From: Acidobacteriota bacterium
GTDB lineage: Bacteria > Acidobacteriota > Terriglobia > Bryobacterales > Bryobacteraceae
Assembly: GCA_025350695.1 (NCBI GenBank)
Contig: JANXXI010000308.1
Span: forward strand, 1 to 43,950
Length of the DNA: 43,950 nucleotides
Reading direction: 5' to 3'
Every line of letters starts with the position of its first letter. Position 1 is the first letter of the stretch. This document shows positions 1 through 8,824 of the stretch, one piece after another. The notes below the pieces were generated by a model that saw nothing but the letters and a program-made list of their open reading frames with translations, was not told the origin of the DNA and did no database searches. Both the position numbers and the translations under genes were made by a program.

Positions 1-641
1 GCCTGCTCTGGACTCATGTATTGCAGCGTCCCGACCACCCCGGCAAAGTTCGTCAACATCGTGGCGTCGCTCAGCTTTGCACCTAATGCCTTCGCCAAGC
101 CGAAGTCGATGACCTTGGGTATGCGCTGGTTCTCTTCATGCTTCACAAGAACGTTCGATGGCTTGATGTCCCGGTGGATAATCCCTTTTTGATGGGCGTG
201 TTGAATCGCTTGACAGACCGGGATGAACAGTTCGATCCGCTCTTTTAAGGTCAGACGTTTGGAATCGCAGTAGTGAGTAATCGGGATTCCATCTACCAAC
301 TCCATGACGAAGTACGGCAACCCGGCTGTCGTGGTTCCTGCGTCCAAAACTCGCGCAATGTTGGCGTGATCCATCATTGCGAGGGCTTGGCGTTCGCTTT
401 CAAAACGAGCGATGACCTGATTGCTGTCCATTCCGGGTTTGATGATCTTTAGGGCCACTTCCCTGCGAATCGGATGCGTTTGTTGAGCCTGATACACCAC
501 GCCCATACCACCCTCCCCTAACTGCCGAACGAGCTTGTAGGGGCCGATTTCGGCGCTCGGCAGAGCTGCCGCCATGCGCATCGTGAGCGTCGGCTGTTCG
601 GGTTTCTCGGGTAAGGGCACCGGATCTGAATCAGGTATCAA
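1..641 (-). CDS. Ser/Thr protein kinase, N-terminal part (cut by window edge)
   Basis: The frame is open from the left edge up to 641 and gives 213 residues of a eukaryote-like (Hanks-type) kinase. Visible are the glycine loop GEGGMGVVY (42-50), the ATP lysine in VALK (K65), HRDIKPSN with catalytic D158, DFG at 179-181, and YMSPEQ in the P+1 region at the cut. I chose the TTG at 641 because an AGGA Shine-Dalgarno lies 6 nt upstream and an in-frame TAG follows further upstream; ATG at 581 or 575 are alternatives. It should phosphorylate Ser/Thr on unknown substrates. The C-terminal sensor part lies outside the window. It is divergent from the kinase at 871, with a 229-nt gap in which I see no gene. 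Confidence 0.9.
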   Translation of the reverse strand, partial: MIPDSDPVPLPEKPEQPTLTMRMAAALPSAEIGPYKLVRQLGEGGMGVVYQAQQTHPIRREVALKIIKPGMDSNQVIARFESERQALAMMDHANIARVLDAGTTTAGLPYFVMELVDGIPITHYCDSKRLTLKERIELFIPVCQAIQHAHQKGIIHRDIKPSNVLVKHEENQRIPKVIDFGLAKALGAKLSDATMLTNFAGVVGTLQYMSPEQ

Positions 642-870
642 GTTCGATCCTCGTTGGAACTACAGACTGCAGCATATCAAACGATAACGCACAGGTCCTA
701 GCTAGGTTACGGCGCATCCGTACAGTACATTGCATTGTCCATCATCGAGTGGCGGTCGAGGAGGCCGCTACGCGATGGCAAGAAAACATCCATCAAGAAA
801 AGCGCGGGCCGTCCCGAAGACTACTATCGAACTTTCACCGGCATTTTAGGTAGACTGGATCAAATCAACC

Positions 871-3516
871 ATGTCCCTCACCCTTGGCACACTCCTCGGT
901 CCCTACGAAATCCTTGCGCCAATCGGGGAAGGCGGCATGGGGGATGTCTACAAAGCGCGTGACACGCGGCTCAACCGAATCGTTGCCTTGAAAACTTCGA
1001 AGACCGAATTTAGCGAGCGCTTCGAGCGGGAAGCCCGCGCCGTGGCTGCGCTGAACCATTCGCATATCAGCCAGCTTTACGACGTTGGGCCGAATTACCT
1101 GGTGATGGAATACATCGAAGGTGCGCCGCTCAAAGGGCCGTTGCCTTTGGATCAGGCTCTGAAGTACGCCGCGCAAATCTGCGATGCCCTGGACGCCGCA
1201 CACAAGAAGGGCATCACGCATCGGGACTTGAAACCCGCGAACATCCTGGTTACCAAGACCGGCATCAAGCTGCTCGACTTCGGCATTGCGAAAATGTCGC
1301 AGTCAACTGTCACCGGTTCCGAGGACGCCACCGTGCGAATGGCGCTCACCGGCAACAACGAGATGGTCGGGACGCTCTATTACATGTCGCCGGAGCAGTT
1401 GCAGGCGCAAGGCAACGGCCAGCCTGTCGATGCTCGTTCCGACATCTTTTCCTTCGGCATAGTGCTGTACGAAATGCTGACCGGCAAGCGGCCGTTTGTC
1501 GGTTCGTCTCCAGCCACTGTGATTGCGGCCATCCTGGAGCGCCCGGCTCCCTCGATCGCCGAAGTCGCCCCGCCTGCATTGGACCGTCTGCTGCAACGCT
1601 GCCTCGCCAAAGACCCGGACGACCGCTGGCAATCGGCGCGGGATCTGAAAGCCGGGTTGGAGTGGATCGCGAGCGCGTCGCCTCAGGCAGCCACCGTCCC
1701 CACCCTGTCGTCGCGCCATCATATGTTGCCATGGATTGCGGCGAGTCTTGCCATTGCGGCCGCCGCAATCTTTGGAATCGGCTACTACCGTGCCACTCGT
1801 CCCGCCGAGTTGAAGCCGCTGGTGCGATTGGATGTGGATCTTGGCCCCGGCGTGGCTCTCGATGCGGTGATGGGAACGGCCGCCATCATTTCGCCTGACG
1901 GTACACGATTGGTGTACGTATCGCGGAAAAGACTTTTCACTCGAAAGTTCGATCAGATTAAAGTCACCGAACTGCCCGGCACGGAAGGAGCCTTCGGTCC
2001 GTTCTTCTCGCCGGATGGCCAATCGGTGGCGTTTTTCGCGAGTGGCAAGTTGAAGAAGCTATCCTTCGAAGGTGGCATGCCTGTAAATTTGTGCGATGCT
2101 CCTAACGGTCGAGGCGGAACATGGGGAGATGACGGCAATATCGTCGTGTCTCTTATCGGCGGCAATCCCATCGCGCGGATTCCGTCCAATGGGGGCACGC
2201 CCACACCGCTCATGGAACTTGACAGCGAAGAACTTTCAAACCGCTGGCCGCAATTACTACCCGGGAGCAAGGCGGTCATTTACTCCTCATTCACAGCTAA
2301 CGGTTCCAACCTCGCCGTCATCTCTTTGCCGGATCACAAAAAGAAAGTACTAATTTCAGGAGGTTCCTTTGGACGGTACATAGCAACGCCGAACGGGGCC
2401 GCCTACCTGGTATACCTCAATAAGGGCACACTATATGCCGTTGCTTTCGACACGGACCACCTGGAGGTGCGTGGCGCTCCTTCGCCTGTGCTGGAACACG
2501 TGGGCTTCAGTACCGTGGCGAACTCGGCGCAGATTGATATTTCGCAAACCGGAACGCTGATCTACCGAAGCGGCGCTGCAGCCAACGGCGGTCAAGTAAC
2601 TGTTCAATGGCTGGACGGCGCGGGCGCTAATCAACCCCTGCTGGCGAAACCTGGCGCCTATGGCCGTCCCCATCTTTCTCCGGATGGGCAACGCCTGGTG
2701 TTGGAAGTCTTTGATGGAGCGGTTTCCGACGCCTGGATTTACGAATGGCGGAGAGACATTATGACGCGCCTGACATTCGAGGCCGGAGCAGGAGTGATGA
2801 ATCCTATTTGGAGTCCCGACGGTCGCTATATTCTCTTCTTGGGGAAAGGAGGCATTTTTTGGACCCGCTCCGACGGCGCGGGCAAACCCCGGCAATTGAC
2901 GCAAAGCAAGAAGTTACAACTTCCCATGTCCTTCACGCCGGACGGCAAGCGGCTGGCTTGGAATGAATCGTCAACGAATGGTGCATATGATTTGTGGACT
3001 CTGCCGCTGGAATTGGATGGTGACGGGCTAAAGGGCGGCAATCCGGAGCCTTTTCTCCAAACTTCCGCTGATGAGCGCCATCCTCAATTCTCTCCTGACG
3101 GGCGCTGGTTGGCCTATAGTTCCAACGAGTCGGGAACTTATCAAGTTTGTATTCGAGCCTACCCGGACAAGGGGGGCAAGTGGCAAGTCTCGAGCGATGG
3201 CGGTGTGTATCCGGTATGGTCGAAAAATGGACGCGAGTTGTTCTTTCGATCCCCCGACGACCGGATCATGGTTGCGGCGTACACGGTGAAGAGCGACTCG
3301 ATAGTTGCGGACAAGCCACGGGTGTGGTCGGAGAGGCAGTTGGAGCATTTCGGTATTATCGGATTTGGGAGTTACGATTTGGCGCCGGACGGCAAGCGCG
3401 TGGCGGCGCTGATGCCCGCTGAGGAGGTTGCTTCGCAACGGGAGCAAAGCCAGGTCATCGTCTTGCTGAACTTCTTCGATGAGTTGCGGCGGAAGGTTCC
3501 GGCGGGGGGTCGATGA
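871..3516 (+). CDS. Ser/Thr protein kinase with C-terminal TolB/WD40-like beta-propeller
   Basis: This 881-residue protein starts with a cytoplasmic kinase domain (about 10-270): GEGGMGDVY loop (19-27), K41 in VALK, HRDLKPAN with D119, DFG at 136-138, and a SPEQ motif. One membrane helix follows at about 285-305 (PWIAASLAIAAAAIFG). The rest carries repeated SPDG/TPDG blades (for example FSPDGQSVAF, LSPDGQRL, WSPDGRYI, FSPDGRWLAY) typical of PD40/TolB propellers, presumably outside the membrane as a sensor. This kinase-helix-propeller build is very common in Acidobacteria. All catalytic residues are present. Ligand and substrate cannot be told from sequence. No strong Shine-Dalgarno is seen at this ATG, but the kinase fold begins right after it. 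Confidence 0.93.
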   Translation: MSLTLGTLLGPYEILAPIGEGGMGDVYKARDTRLNRIVALKTSKTEFSERFEREARAVAALNHSHISQLYDVGPNYLVMEYIEGAPLKGPLPLDQALKYAAQICDALDAAHKKGITHRDLKPANILVTKTGIKLLDFGIAKMSQSTVTGSEDATVRMALTGNNEMVGTLYYMSPEQLQAQGNGQPVDARSDIFSFGIVLYEMLTGKRPFVGSSPATVIAAILERPAPSIAEVAPPALDRLLQRCLAKDPDDRWQSARDLKAGLEWIASASPQAATVPTLSSRHHMLPWIAASLAIAAAAIFGIGYYRATRPAELKPLVRLDVDLGPGVALDAVMGTAAIISPDGTRLVYVSRKRLFTRKFDQIKVTELPGTEGAFGPFFSPDGQSVAFFASGKLKKLSFEGGMPVNLCDAPNGRGGTWGDDGNIVVSLIGGNPIARIPSNGGTPTPLMELDSEELSNRWPQLLPGSKAVIYSSFTANGSNLAVISLPDHKKKVLISGGSFGRYIATPNGAAYLVYLNKGTLYAVAFDTDHLEVRGAPSPVLEHVGFSTVANSAQIDISQTGTLIYRSGAAANGGQVTVQWLDGAGANQPLLAKPGAYGRPHLSPDGQRLVLEVFDGAVSDAWIYEWRRDIMTRLTFEAGAGVMNPIWSPDGRYILFLGKGGIFWTRSDGAGKPRQLTQSKKLQLPMSFTPDGKRLAWNESSTNGAYDLWTLPLELDGDGLKGGNPEPFLQTSADERHPQFSPDGRWLAYSSNESGTYQVCIRAYPDKGGKWQVSSDGGVYPVWSKNGRELFFRSPDDRIMVAAYTVKSDSIVADKPRVWSERQLEHFGIIGFGSYDLAPDGKRVAALMPAEEVASQREQSQVIVLLNFFDELRRKVPAGGR

Positions 3517-3546
3517 CCTGTGCGAATCCGATAAATTAGGCCAAAC

Positions 3547-3689
3547 ATGTCTCTTGCAGCCACGAGAAACTCGACGCGATTCGGTACATGGTCTGCTTCG
3601 GCATCGTGCTCTACGAAATGCTTACCGTGGCAGGCGGGTTCTTCGCCTGCCACGACGAGTTAAGTCGTAAAGCGACCGCGCCAAAAAAC
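3547..3689 (+). pseudogene. Remnant of a Ser/Thr kinase gene
   Basis: Positions 3597-3626 translate to FGIVLYEMLT, the kinase subdomain IX motif found in the same form in the intact kinase upstream (near 1453-1485). The fragment stays open to a TAG just before 3690 but has no other kinase motif. An ATG at 3547 opens MSLAAT, which resembles the start of acidobacterial kinases (MSL...GT.LGPYEI) but lies in a different frame, so most of the domain seems deleted. I read it as the scar of a tandem kinase copy. The short core is clear; its extent is a guess. Confidence 0.55.
3627..3653. repeat. Perfect stem-loop, 10-bp arms
   Basis: GTGGCAGGCG and its exact complement CGCCTGCCAC are separated by a 7-nt loop (GGTTCTT). 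A weaker 5-bp stem (ACGAC/GTCGT) follows directly. It lies between two convergent genes and interrupts the kinase remnant. No T-run follows on either strand, so it is not a typical intrinsic terminator, although an RNA hairpin between convergent genes could still help end transcription or protect 3' ends. Confidence 0.6.
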
Positions 3690-4792
3690 TAGCTCGCGGT
3701 CAACACGGCGGGGCCAAGCACTTCAGGGCGTGGTTCGATTCCCAGACCAGGACGCGAAGAAGCGGCTAGCCGTCCGTTCTTCCGCTGCGGCGCTCCTTCG
3801 GCGATGCTTACCGTCACGTAGCTGTTGAAGTCGGTGGCGGTGAAGAGTAACTCGGGTGGTGTGCTGTGCGCAAGATGTGCGATGGCGGCTGTAATAATAT
3901 CCCCGCCCCACGTGTCTTCAATCGTCATAGCGATGCCCAGCGATACGCACAGGTCACGGATTTGCCGCGCCTTGGTCAAGCCGCCCACCTTCGAGATTTT
4001 GAGATTGATCACATCCATCGCCTGATCGGCAACGCCACGCAGCACCATGTGCAGATCGTCGATCACTTCGTCCAACACAAAGGGCCGATCCGTGTGGCGG
4101 CGCACGGCGAGACACTCTTCGTAGGACATGCAGGGCTGTTCAATGTACACGTCAACATCGCGAACGGCGTGGGCGATGCGGACCGCTTCGTGCTGGCGCC
4201 AGCCGGTGTTGGCGTCGGCGATCAGAACGTCGCCACGGTTCAGTTTCGCTGCGACGGCGTGGATGCGCTCGATGTCGGTGTCCGGATCGCCACCTACTTT
4301 GAGTTGGAACTTGGTGTAGCCTTCGGCGCGATAGCCCGCTACGTTGCCCGCCATGTTGGCTGGCGTGTCCTGCGAAATGGCGCGGTACAGAGGAAAGTCT
4401 TCACCGTGGCGGCCGCCAAGCAGCGTGACCACGGGCTGTCCGGTGACCTTCCCCAGAATGTCCCAGCAGGCCATATCGATGGCGGACTTCACGTAAGGAT
4501 GGCCGCGCATGGCGTGATCCATCTTGCGGTTCAGGGCGCCGAGTTCGGTGGGGTTCGCGCCGATTAGTTGCGGGGCCAGTTCAGCAAGGCCAGCTCGCGC
4601 GCCTGCGGCGTAGGCGGCCAAGTACGAGGAACCGAGAGGGCACACTTCACCGTAACCGGTTATGCCAGCGTCGGTTTCAACTTTGACGACAGTGGAATCG
4701 AACACCGTGACGGAGTTACCGCCGGACCATTTGTAACTGCCTTCATGAAGGGGGAGCTCAACGCGGAAGGCGCTGATTTTAATAATCCGCAT
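3689..4792 (-). CDS. Mandelate racemase/muconate lactonizing enzyme family protein (enolase superfamily)
   Basis: This 367-residue protein has the full enolase-superfamily layout: an N-terminal capping domain (1-120) and a TIM barrel. Metal ligands are D193 (ADANTGW), E218 (IEQP) and D241 (DEV). The likely acid/base lysines are K165 (QLKVG) and K265 (NLKIS); the first lysine of the usual KxK pair is a Gln (Q163). The EDTWGGD segment (292-298) and the single-lysine arrangement recall cis-3-hydroxy-L-proline dehydratases and hydroxyproline-betaine epimerases, so an amino-acid-derived carboxylate is the likely substrate; this is inference. The start lies 12 nt after the permease stop at 4805, so the two are probably co-transcribed. 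Confidence 0.88.
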   Translation of the reverse strand: MRIIKISAFRVELPLHEGSYKWSGGNSVTVFDSTVVKVETDAGITGYGEVCPLGSSYLAAYAAGARAGLAELAPQLIGANPTELGALNRKMDHAMRGHPYVKSAIDMACWDILGKVTGQPVVTLLGGRHGEDFPLYRAISQDTPANMAGNVAGYRAEGYTKFQLKVGGDPDTDIERIHAVAAKLNRGDVLIADANTGWRQHEAVRIAHAVRDVDVYIEQPCMSYEECLAVRRHTDRPFVLDEVIDDLHMVLRGVADQAMDVINLKISKVGGLTKARQIRDLCVSLGIAMTIEDTWGGDIITAAIAHLAHSTPPELLFTATDFNSYVTVSIAEGAPQRKNGRLAASSRPGLGIEPRPEVLGPAVLTAS

Positions 4793-4804
4793 CCGATCAC
4801 TTTA

Positions 4805-5701
4805 TCAAGCTTGCCGCGGGGGTTGCGCGAAGGCTGAACGAAGCATGGCGATAGCGGCGTAAAGGATGACGGCCATCACCAGCCAGCGGGCGGCGGTTAA
4901 TGGGAGCGACTTGACGACGAACGCGGCGAGGGGCACGCCGAACAAGCCGCCAAGCGTTAAGCCCAGCGCAATTTTCGGCGAATAAGCATCGCGCAAAACG
5001 AAGCGGCTGCTGGCGACGGGCATAAGGAATGCCGAAGAGCCCATCATGATGGGGAAAGCCGCGGTGGGGTTCATGCCAAGCAGGCTGACCAGGGTCATGC
5101 AAGGTGCGTAGAAACCGATGCCGATGGTGCTGATGGCGGCGAACAGCGCGTTCATAACGACGCCGATAAACAGGTTTCCGCCGCTGAGACCGAGTGCCGT
5201 GCCGCCTTGAGGGAACAGGTCGAGCTGACGCATTAGCATCACCGCGAAAGCAAAGAGCAGAGCAGCGCCGACGGCGATTTGCACTTTTCGTTTCGGCATT
5301 CCGGCAACCCAACCAGACCCGAACCAGGCGCCTGCGACGGCGGCGGCGATCATCGCGGTAAGGGTCACTGGTTCCACTTCGATAACGGCGATATAGATGA
5401 ATGCTTGAAAGATGGTAGGCAGCGTGTGTCCGGCGTTGAGCGTACCAGGGATCAGTTGCGCCGGGACCATGTTCGTGAATTGGAAGATGGCTGTGGTGGT
5501 GGCGAATGAGCCTATGCCGAGGGTGTCGAAGAAATTTGTGATGAAGCCCGTGAGGGTTTCAGGCATAGCGGGGCAGGGTATGGGCGCGCGGCGCAGGGCT
5601 GTGAACCACGCGGCGATGTAGGAGGCGGTGAACAGCGCAAGGGTGGCAAGAATGGCGGCTTGGGCTGTCATAGTTGGGGTGAGTGAGGTGAACAACATCA
5701 T
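4805..5701 (-). CDS. TauE/SafE-family membrane permease
   Basis: This 298-residue, very hydrophobic protein has about eight predicted membrane helices. It has the two-fold repeat of the TauE/SafE family: NFFDTLGIGSFATTTAI in the first half and NALFAAISTIGIGFYAPCMTLVSLLGM in the second. Members export or take up small organic and sulfur anions (sulfite, sulfoacetate, taurine products). It precedes the enolase-superfamily gene, so it may carry that enzyme's substrate or product. Two ATGs are adjacent; GGAG lies upstream at a proper distance from the first, which I chose. Confidence 0.85.
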   Translation of the reverse strand: MMLFTSLTPTMTAQAAILATLALFTASYIAAWFTALRRAPIPCPAMPETLTGFITNFFDTLGIGSFATTTAIFQFTNMVPAQLIPGTLNAGHTLPTIFQAFIYIAVIEVEPVTLTAMIAAAVAGAWFGSGWVAGMPKRKVQIAVGAALLFAFAVMLMRQLDLFPQGGTALGLSGGNLFIGVVMNALFAAISTIGIGFYAPCMTLVSLLGMNPTAAFPIMMGSSAFLMPVASSRFVLRDAYSPKIALGLTLGGLFGVPLAAFVVKSLPLTAARWLVMAVILYAAIAMLRSAFAQPPRQA

Positions 5702-5768
5702 ACCAATCTCCGCGCAACAACAGAATGCGTTCGATTTAGTCCTGACGTGCGGAAGTTCTGATTAGGGC

Positions 5769-5837
5769 AGCCGGAGCATCCAAATACTCAATCCAGTTCA
5801 TGATCCTCTTCGTTATCTCGCCCCGACGGCCGTCAAC
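5769..5837 (-). pseudogene. 3'-end remnant of a second copy of the cytochrome/PHM-like gene at 8825
   Basis: On the minus strand this stretch aligns base for base with the last part of the intact gene at 8825-10147. Both contain TTGACG, then a GGGGCGA core, GAAGAGGA, and CTGGATTGAGTAT followed by GGA(T/C)GCTCCGG, encoding WIEYLDAPA. A lost base shifts the frame between the LT and WIEYLDAPA parts, and nothing homologous lies upstream. It sits directly downstream of the permease stop at 5865. I read it as the scar of a duplicated cytochrome gene whose body was lost. Confidence 0.7.
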
Positions 5838-5864
5838 TCACCTCGACTTTAGTTCTGAAGCTGG

Positions 5865-8450
5865 CTAGTCCTGGCGCAAAGCGCTCATCGGATCCAGCCG
5901 TGACGCCATGCGGGCCGGGATCCATGCCGCGCCCAATCCAACCAGCAGCAGAATCAATGTTACGGAAGACAACGTAACAGGGTCGTTCGGCTTCACTCCA
6001 AATAACAGCGAGCCGAGCCAACGTCCGGCAAGCATCGCGCCGGCCAGCCCGGCCGCCGCCCCCGCAATCGTCCATCGCAAGGATTGCCCCAGCACCATCG
6101 CACGAATTTCGCCGGACGTTGCGCCCACCGCCATACGCACACCGATTTCCCTTGTCCGTTGCGACACCAAGTAAGTGATCACAGCGGCCAACCCGATCGC
6201 CGCCAGAGTCATTCCGAATATTGCGAACATCAGCAACAGCGTGGCATTGAAGCGCGGTCGCGCCGTAAGTTTATGAATGCGGGAATCGAGCGTTTCCATG
6301 TCCACGGGCAGTGTGGGGTCCACGGCTGCGACTTCCGCGCGCACCGACTTGGCCAGCAGTTGCGGATCGCGAACCGTGCGGATCACGACTGCTTGGCGCC
6401 TGTGTGCGATTTCCGAATCCCGGCGCTGCAGTAAATAATATTCCGGATCGGAAGCCTTGTCGAGCCCCGCATTGAGCGCGGATCGCGCGACTCCGACAAT
6501 GGTGTGCCACGGGCCTTCCATTCCAAGCCGAAGACGCCGGCCGATCGCGTTGTCATTCCCGTAAAGACGTTGGGCCAAGTTGTGGTCTATGACAAGCAGG
6601 CTCTCCGGCGCATTGCGGTCATCTTCGTTGAACGCGCGGCCTAAATCGAGGGGGATACGCAGCGCTTTAAAGTAGCCGGGTGAGACCGTGGGCTGTGTAA
6701 CCATGCCACCAGTGGGTGCGCGCGGATCAAGCGGTATACCTTCCTTTTGAATGCGTGAAAAAATCATGGCTTGGGTGCGATCGAGGGGCGGCATGGAGTC
6801 CGCAAGGGCCACAACTTCGACTCCTGGCAATGAGCGCAAGCGCTGCTCCACAGCATCGAAAAACACGTGGCGTTGGCGGGGCTCGCGGTACTGTTCTCCA
6901 TTCACGGCGAGGCGGGCCACCAGCACATGATCGCTGCTAATGCCCAGGTCCTGTTGTTCGAGCGCCCACAAGCTTCGCAGTAAAAGGCCGGCGCAGGAAA
7001 GCAAGACAACGGACAAGGCTATTTGTGATGCAGCCAGTACCTGCCGCAGCAACGGCCGCGCCGGTGAGCCCGAGCGGCTCGAGAGCGCCTCCATCCGTAG
7101 CGTGGTGAAGGCAGGAGCAACTCCCGACAGCACAGCGGACAGCACGCACATCAGCGCGGTGAACAGCAAGACGCGGCCATCCAGCGTTGCCTCCGTGAGG
7201 CGGGGAAGGCCTAGCGGAGCAAGCACGCGGAACAACTTCAGCAGCAGCATGCTTAGGCCGATACCCGCAAGGCCGGCAAGAGTGGATAGCAGCAAATGCT
7301 CCGTCAGCCTTTGCCGAAGCAGGCGGGAGCGGCTTGCCCCAATGGAAGCCCGCACAGCCATTTCACGTTGGCGGCTGGCGGCGCGGGCCAGCATCAAATT
7401 CGCAACGTTAGCGCAAGCTACCAGCAATACGCAGAGCACCGCGCCGAACAGCACCAGCATGGCGGTCTTCGAATCACGCACCTGCCGTTCGAGGAAGCTG
7501 GTCATCCTAAACCGCACCTCCTTTTTGAACTGCGGTGGAACGAATTTCATCGACTCATCGAACAGTGGAATTAAAGAAGCCCGAGCCTGATCGAGCGTGA
7601 CTCCTGGCTTAAGTCGCGCATAGACGCGCACGTAAGCCATGGTTTGCCGCAAAGCCTGCCGTGGCTCGTTGAGCTTCTGTGGAACTAGCACGTCCACTTC
7701 GGCAAGCGTTGGCGTTTCGAAATCGTGGCGCAGCACGCCAATGATTTTCATGGGGCGGCCATCGATACGGAGGCTTTGGCCGATGACGGATTCGCTGCCG
7801 GCGAATCGAGTTTGCCACAAGGCATAGGAAATCAGGCCCACCGGATCGGCCCCCGGCAAGTCTTCTTCGTGAGTAAACGAACGGCCCAGCGCGGGTTGTA
7901 TGCCCATGGTGGAAAGGAAGGTGGATTCCACATCAACGCAACTGAGGCGCACTGGTTTCTCTTCCAACAAATCGCAATCCCGGCGGCCTGTGGTGGAAGT
8001 CATCGATCGGAAGGCGGTCTGCTTATCACGCCATAAAATGTAGTCGGGGCCGAGGAGCCATTCGTTGGGCTCTATGGGCGCCGACATGCCAAGTGAAACC
8101 AAGCTTGCTTCGTCCTGGACTGGTAGCGGCCGGAGCAACAGACGGTCGACCACACTGAAAACGGCGGTGGTGGAACCGATGCCCAGAGCTAGCGCAAGCG
8201 TCGAGGCCAGCGCGAAGGCCGGCGCCCGGCGCAGGCCTCGAAGGGCGTAGGTTAGATCCTGCATCAGAGACTCGAACCAAACGGGAATGTTCATGGCGCG
8301 TAAGTCCTCGTATGCTTGGGTTGGGTTGCCGAAGGCGCGGCGGGCGGAGGCTGGATCAGTTTCAGCCGCGCGGCGGTCTAGGTGATATGCGAGTTCCTCG
8401 CGCAGCTCATCGTCTTTTTCGTGAAAGCGTTGCTTGAGCCATTTCCGCAT
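5865..8450 (-). CDS. Orphan MacB/FtsX-type ABC permease (acidobacterial ADOP type)
   Basis: The 861-residue protein starts with a cytoplasmic region rich in charged helices (MRKWLKQRFHEKDDELREELAYHLDRR), typical of acidobacterial duplicated orphan permeases. Then come a first membrane helix (FALASTLALALGIGSTTAVFSVVDRLLLRP), a large periplasmic MacB-like domain, a three-helix FtsX block (about 370-490), a second periplasmic domain and a second FtsX block (about 745-855). No ATPase gene is nearby. The open frame runs further upstream to 8597, but that part lies inside the PadR gene, and the ATG at 8450 opens the conserved N-terminus 11 nt after the PadR stop. Likely role: mechanotransmission, efflux or lipoprotein handling; substrate unknown. 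Confidence 0.9.
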   Translation of the reverse strand: MRKWLKQRFHEKDDELREELAYHLDRRAAETDPASARRAFGNPTQAYEDLRAMNIPVWFESLMQDLTYALRGLRRAPAFALASTLALALGIGSTTAVFSVVDRLLLRPLPVQDEASLVSLGMSAPIEPNEWLLGPDYILWRDKQTAFRSMTSTTGRRDCDLLEEKPVRLSCVDVESTFLSTMGIQPALGRSFTHEEDLPGADPVGLISYALWQTRFAGSESVIGQSLRIDGRPMKIIGVLRHDFETPTLAEVDVLVPQKLNEPRQALRQTMAYVRVYARLKPGVTLDQARASLIPLFDESMKFVPPQFKKEVRFRMTSFLERQVRDSKTAMLVLFGAVLCVLLVACANVANLMLARAASRQREMAVRASIGASRSRLLRQRLTEHLLLSTLAGLAGIGLSMLLLKLFRVLAPLGLPRLTEATLDGRVLLFTALMCVLSAVLSGVAPAFTTLRMEALSSRSGSPARPLLRQVLAASQIALSVVLLSCAGLLLRSLWALEQQDLGISSDHVLVARLAVNGEQYREPRQRHVFFDAVEQRLRSLPGVEVVALADSMPPLDRTQAMIFSRIQKEGIPLDPRAPTGGMVTQPTVSPGYFKALRIPLDLGRAFNEDDRNAPESLLVIDHNLAQRLYGNDNAIGRRLRLGMEGPWHTIVGVARSALNAGLDKASDPEYYLLQRRDSEIAHRRQAVVIRTVRDPQLLAKSVRAEVAAVDPTLPVDMETLDSRIHKLTARPRFNATLLLMFAIFGMTLAAIGLAAVITYLVSQRTREIGVRMAVGATSGEIRAMVLGQSLRWTIAGAAAGLAGAMLAGRWLGSLLFGVKPNDPVTLSSVTLILLLVGLGAAWIPARMASRLDPMSALRQD

Positions 8451-8461
8451 GGTGTCTCTCG

Positions 8462-8788
8462 CTAAGCGAAACGCAAAACCTTGGTGACACCGCGACGGAG
8501 GGTATCCCAACTGGCGGTAGTTTCTTCGAGCGCCGTGCGGCCTTTCGGGGTGAGTGTGTAATAGCGCGCGCGGCGGCCGTTCTCTGAAGTCTTCCATTCC
8601 GCCTTCAGAAGTCCGGCCCGATCAAGCCGGTGGAGCGCCGGATAGAGCGAACCCTCCTCCACCTGAAGCATGCGATCGGAAACGGATTGAATATGTACTG
8701 TTATGCCGAAGCCATGGTTCGGCCCTTGTTCAAGAGTCTTCAGAATTAGAAGATCAATCGTTCCTTGAAGATTGTTGGTGGACGGCAT
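8462..8788 (-). CDS. PadR-family transcriptional regulator
   Basis: This 108-residue winged-helix protein has the PadR signature: LQGTIDLLILKTLEQGPNHGFGI at the N-terminus, the wing segment EEGSLYPALHRLDRAGLLKAEW, and the C-terminal GRRARYYTLTPKGRTAL. PadR proteins are dimeric repressors that bind palindromes at their own promoters and are released by ligands. It is followed 11 nt later by the orphan permease, a pairing seen repeatedly in Acidobacteria, so it probably controls itself and the permease through the palindrome directly before its start codon. Confidence 0.95.
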   Translation of the reverse strand: MPSTNNLQGTIDLLILKTLEQGPNHGFGITVHIQSVSDRMLQVEEGSLYPALHRLDRAGLLKAEWKTSENGRRARYYTLTPKGRTALEETTASWDTLRRGVTKVLRFA

Positions 8789-8792
8789 CCGC

Positions 8793-8814
8793 TTACCCTA
8801 AAGATTTAGGGTAA
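8793..8814 (-). promoter_or_regulatory. Palindromic PadR operator overlapping a leaderless promoter
   Basis: Perfect 10-bp arms TTACCCTAAA (8793-8802) and TTTAGGGTAA (8805-8814) around a 2-nt centre lie 4 nt upstream of the PadR start codon. On the minus strand TAGGGT (8800-8795) fits a TANNNT -10 box exactly 6 nt before the ATG, which would put the transcription start on or next to the start codon. A repressor on this site would block polymerase, the expected PadR autoregulation. The symmetry and spacing are directly visible; the identity of the binding protein is inferred. Confidence 0.75.
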
Positions 8815-8824
8815 CTGGCTGGTA

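Noticed and set aside
697-706. 10-bp palindrome CCTAGCTAGG between the two divergent kinase genes
   Set aside because: Short, single copy and not placed at a clear promoter; could be chance.
8450-8597. Upstream extension of the permease frame (49 more codons)
   Set aside because: It lies wholly within the PadR gene in another frame; the conserved ADOP N-terminus starts at 8450.
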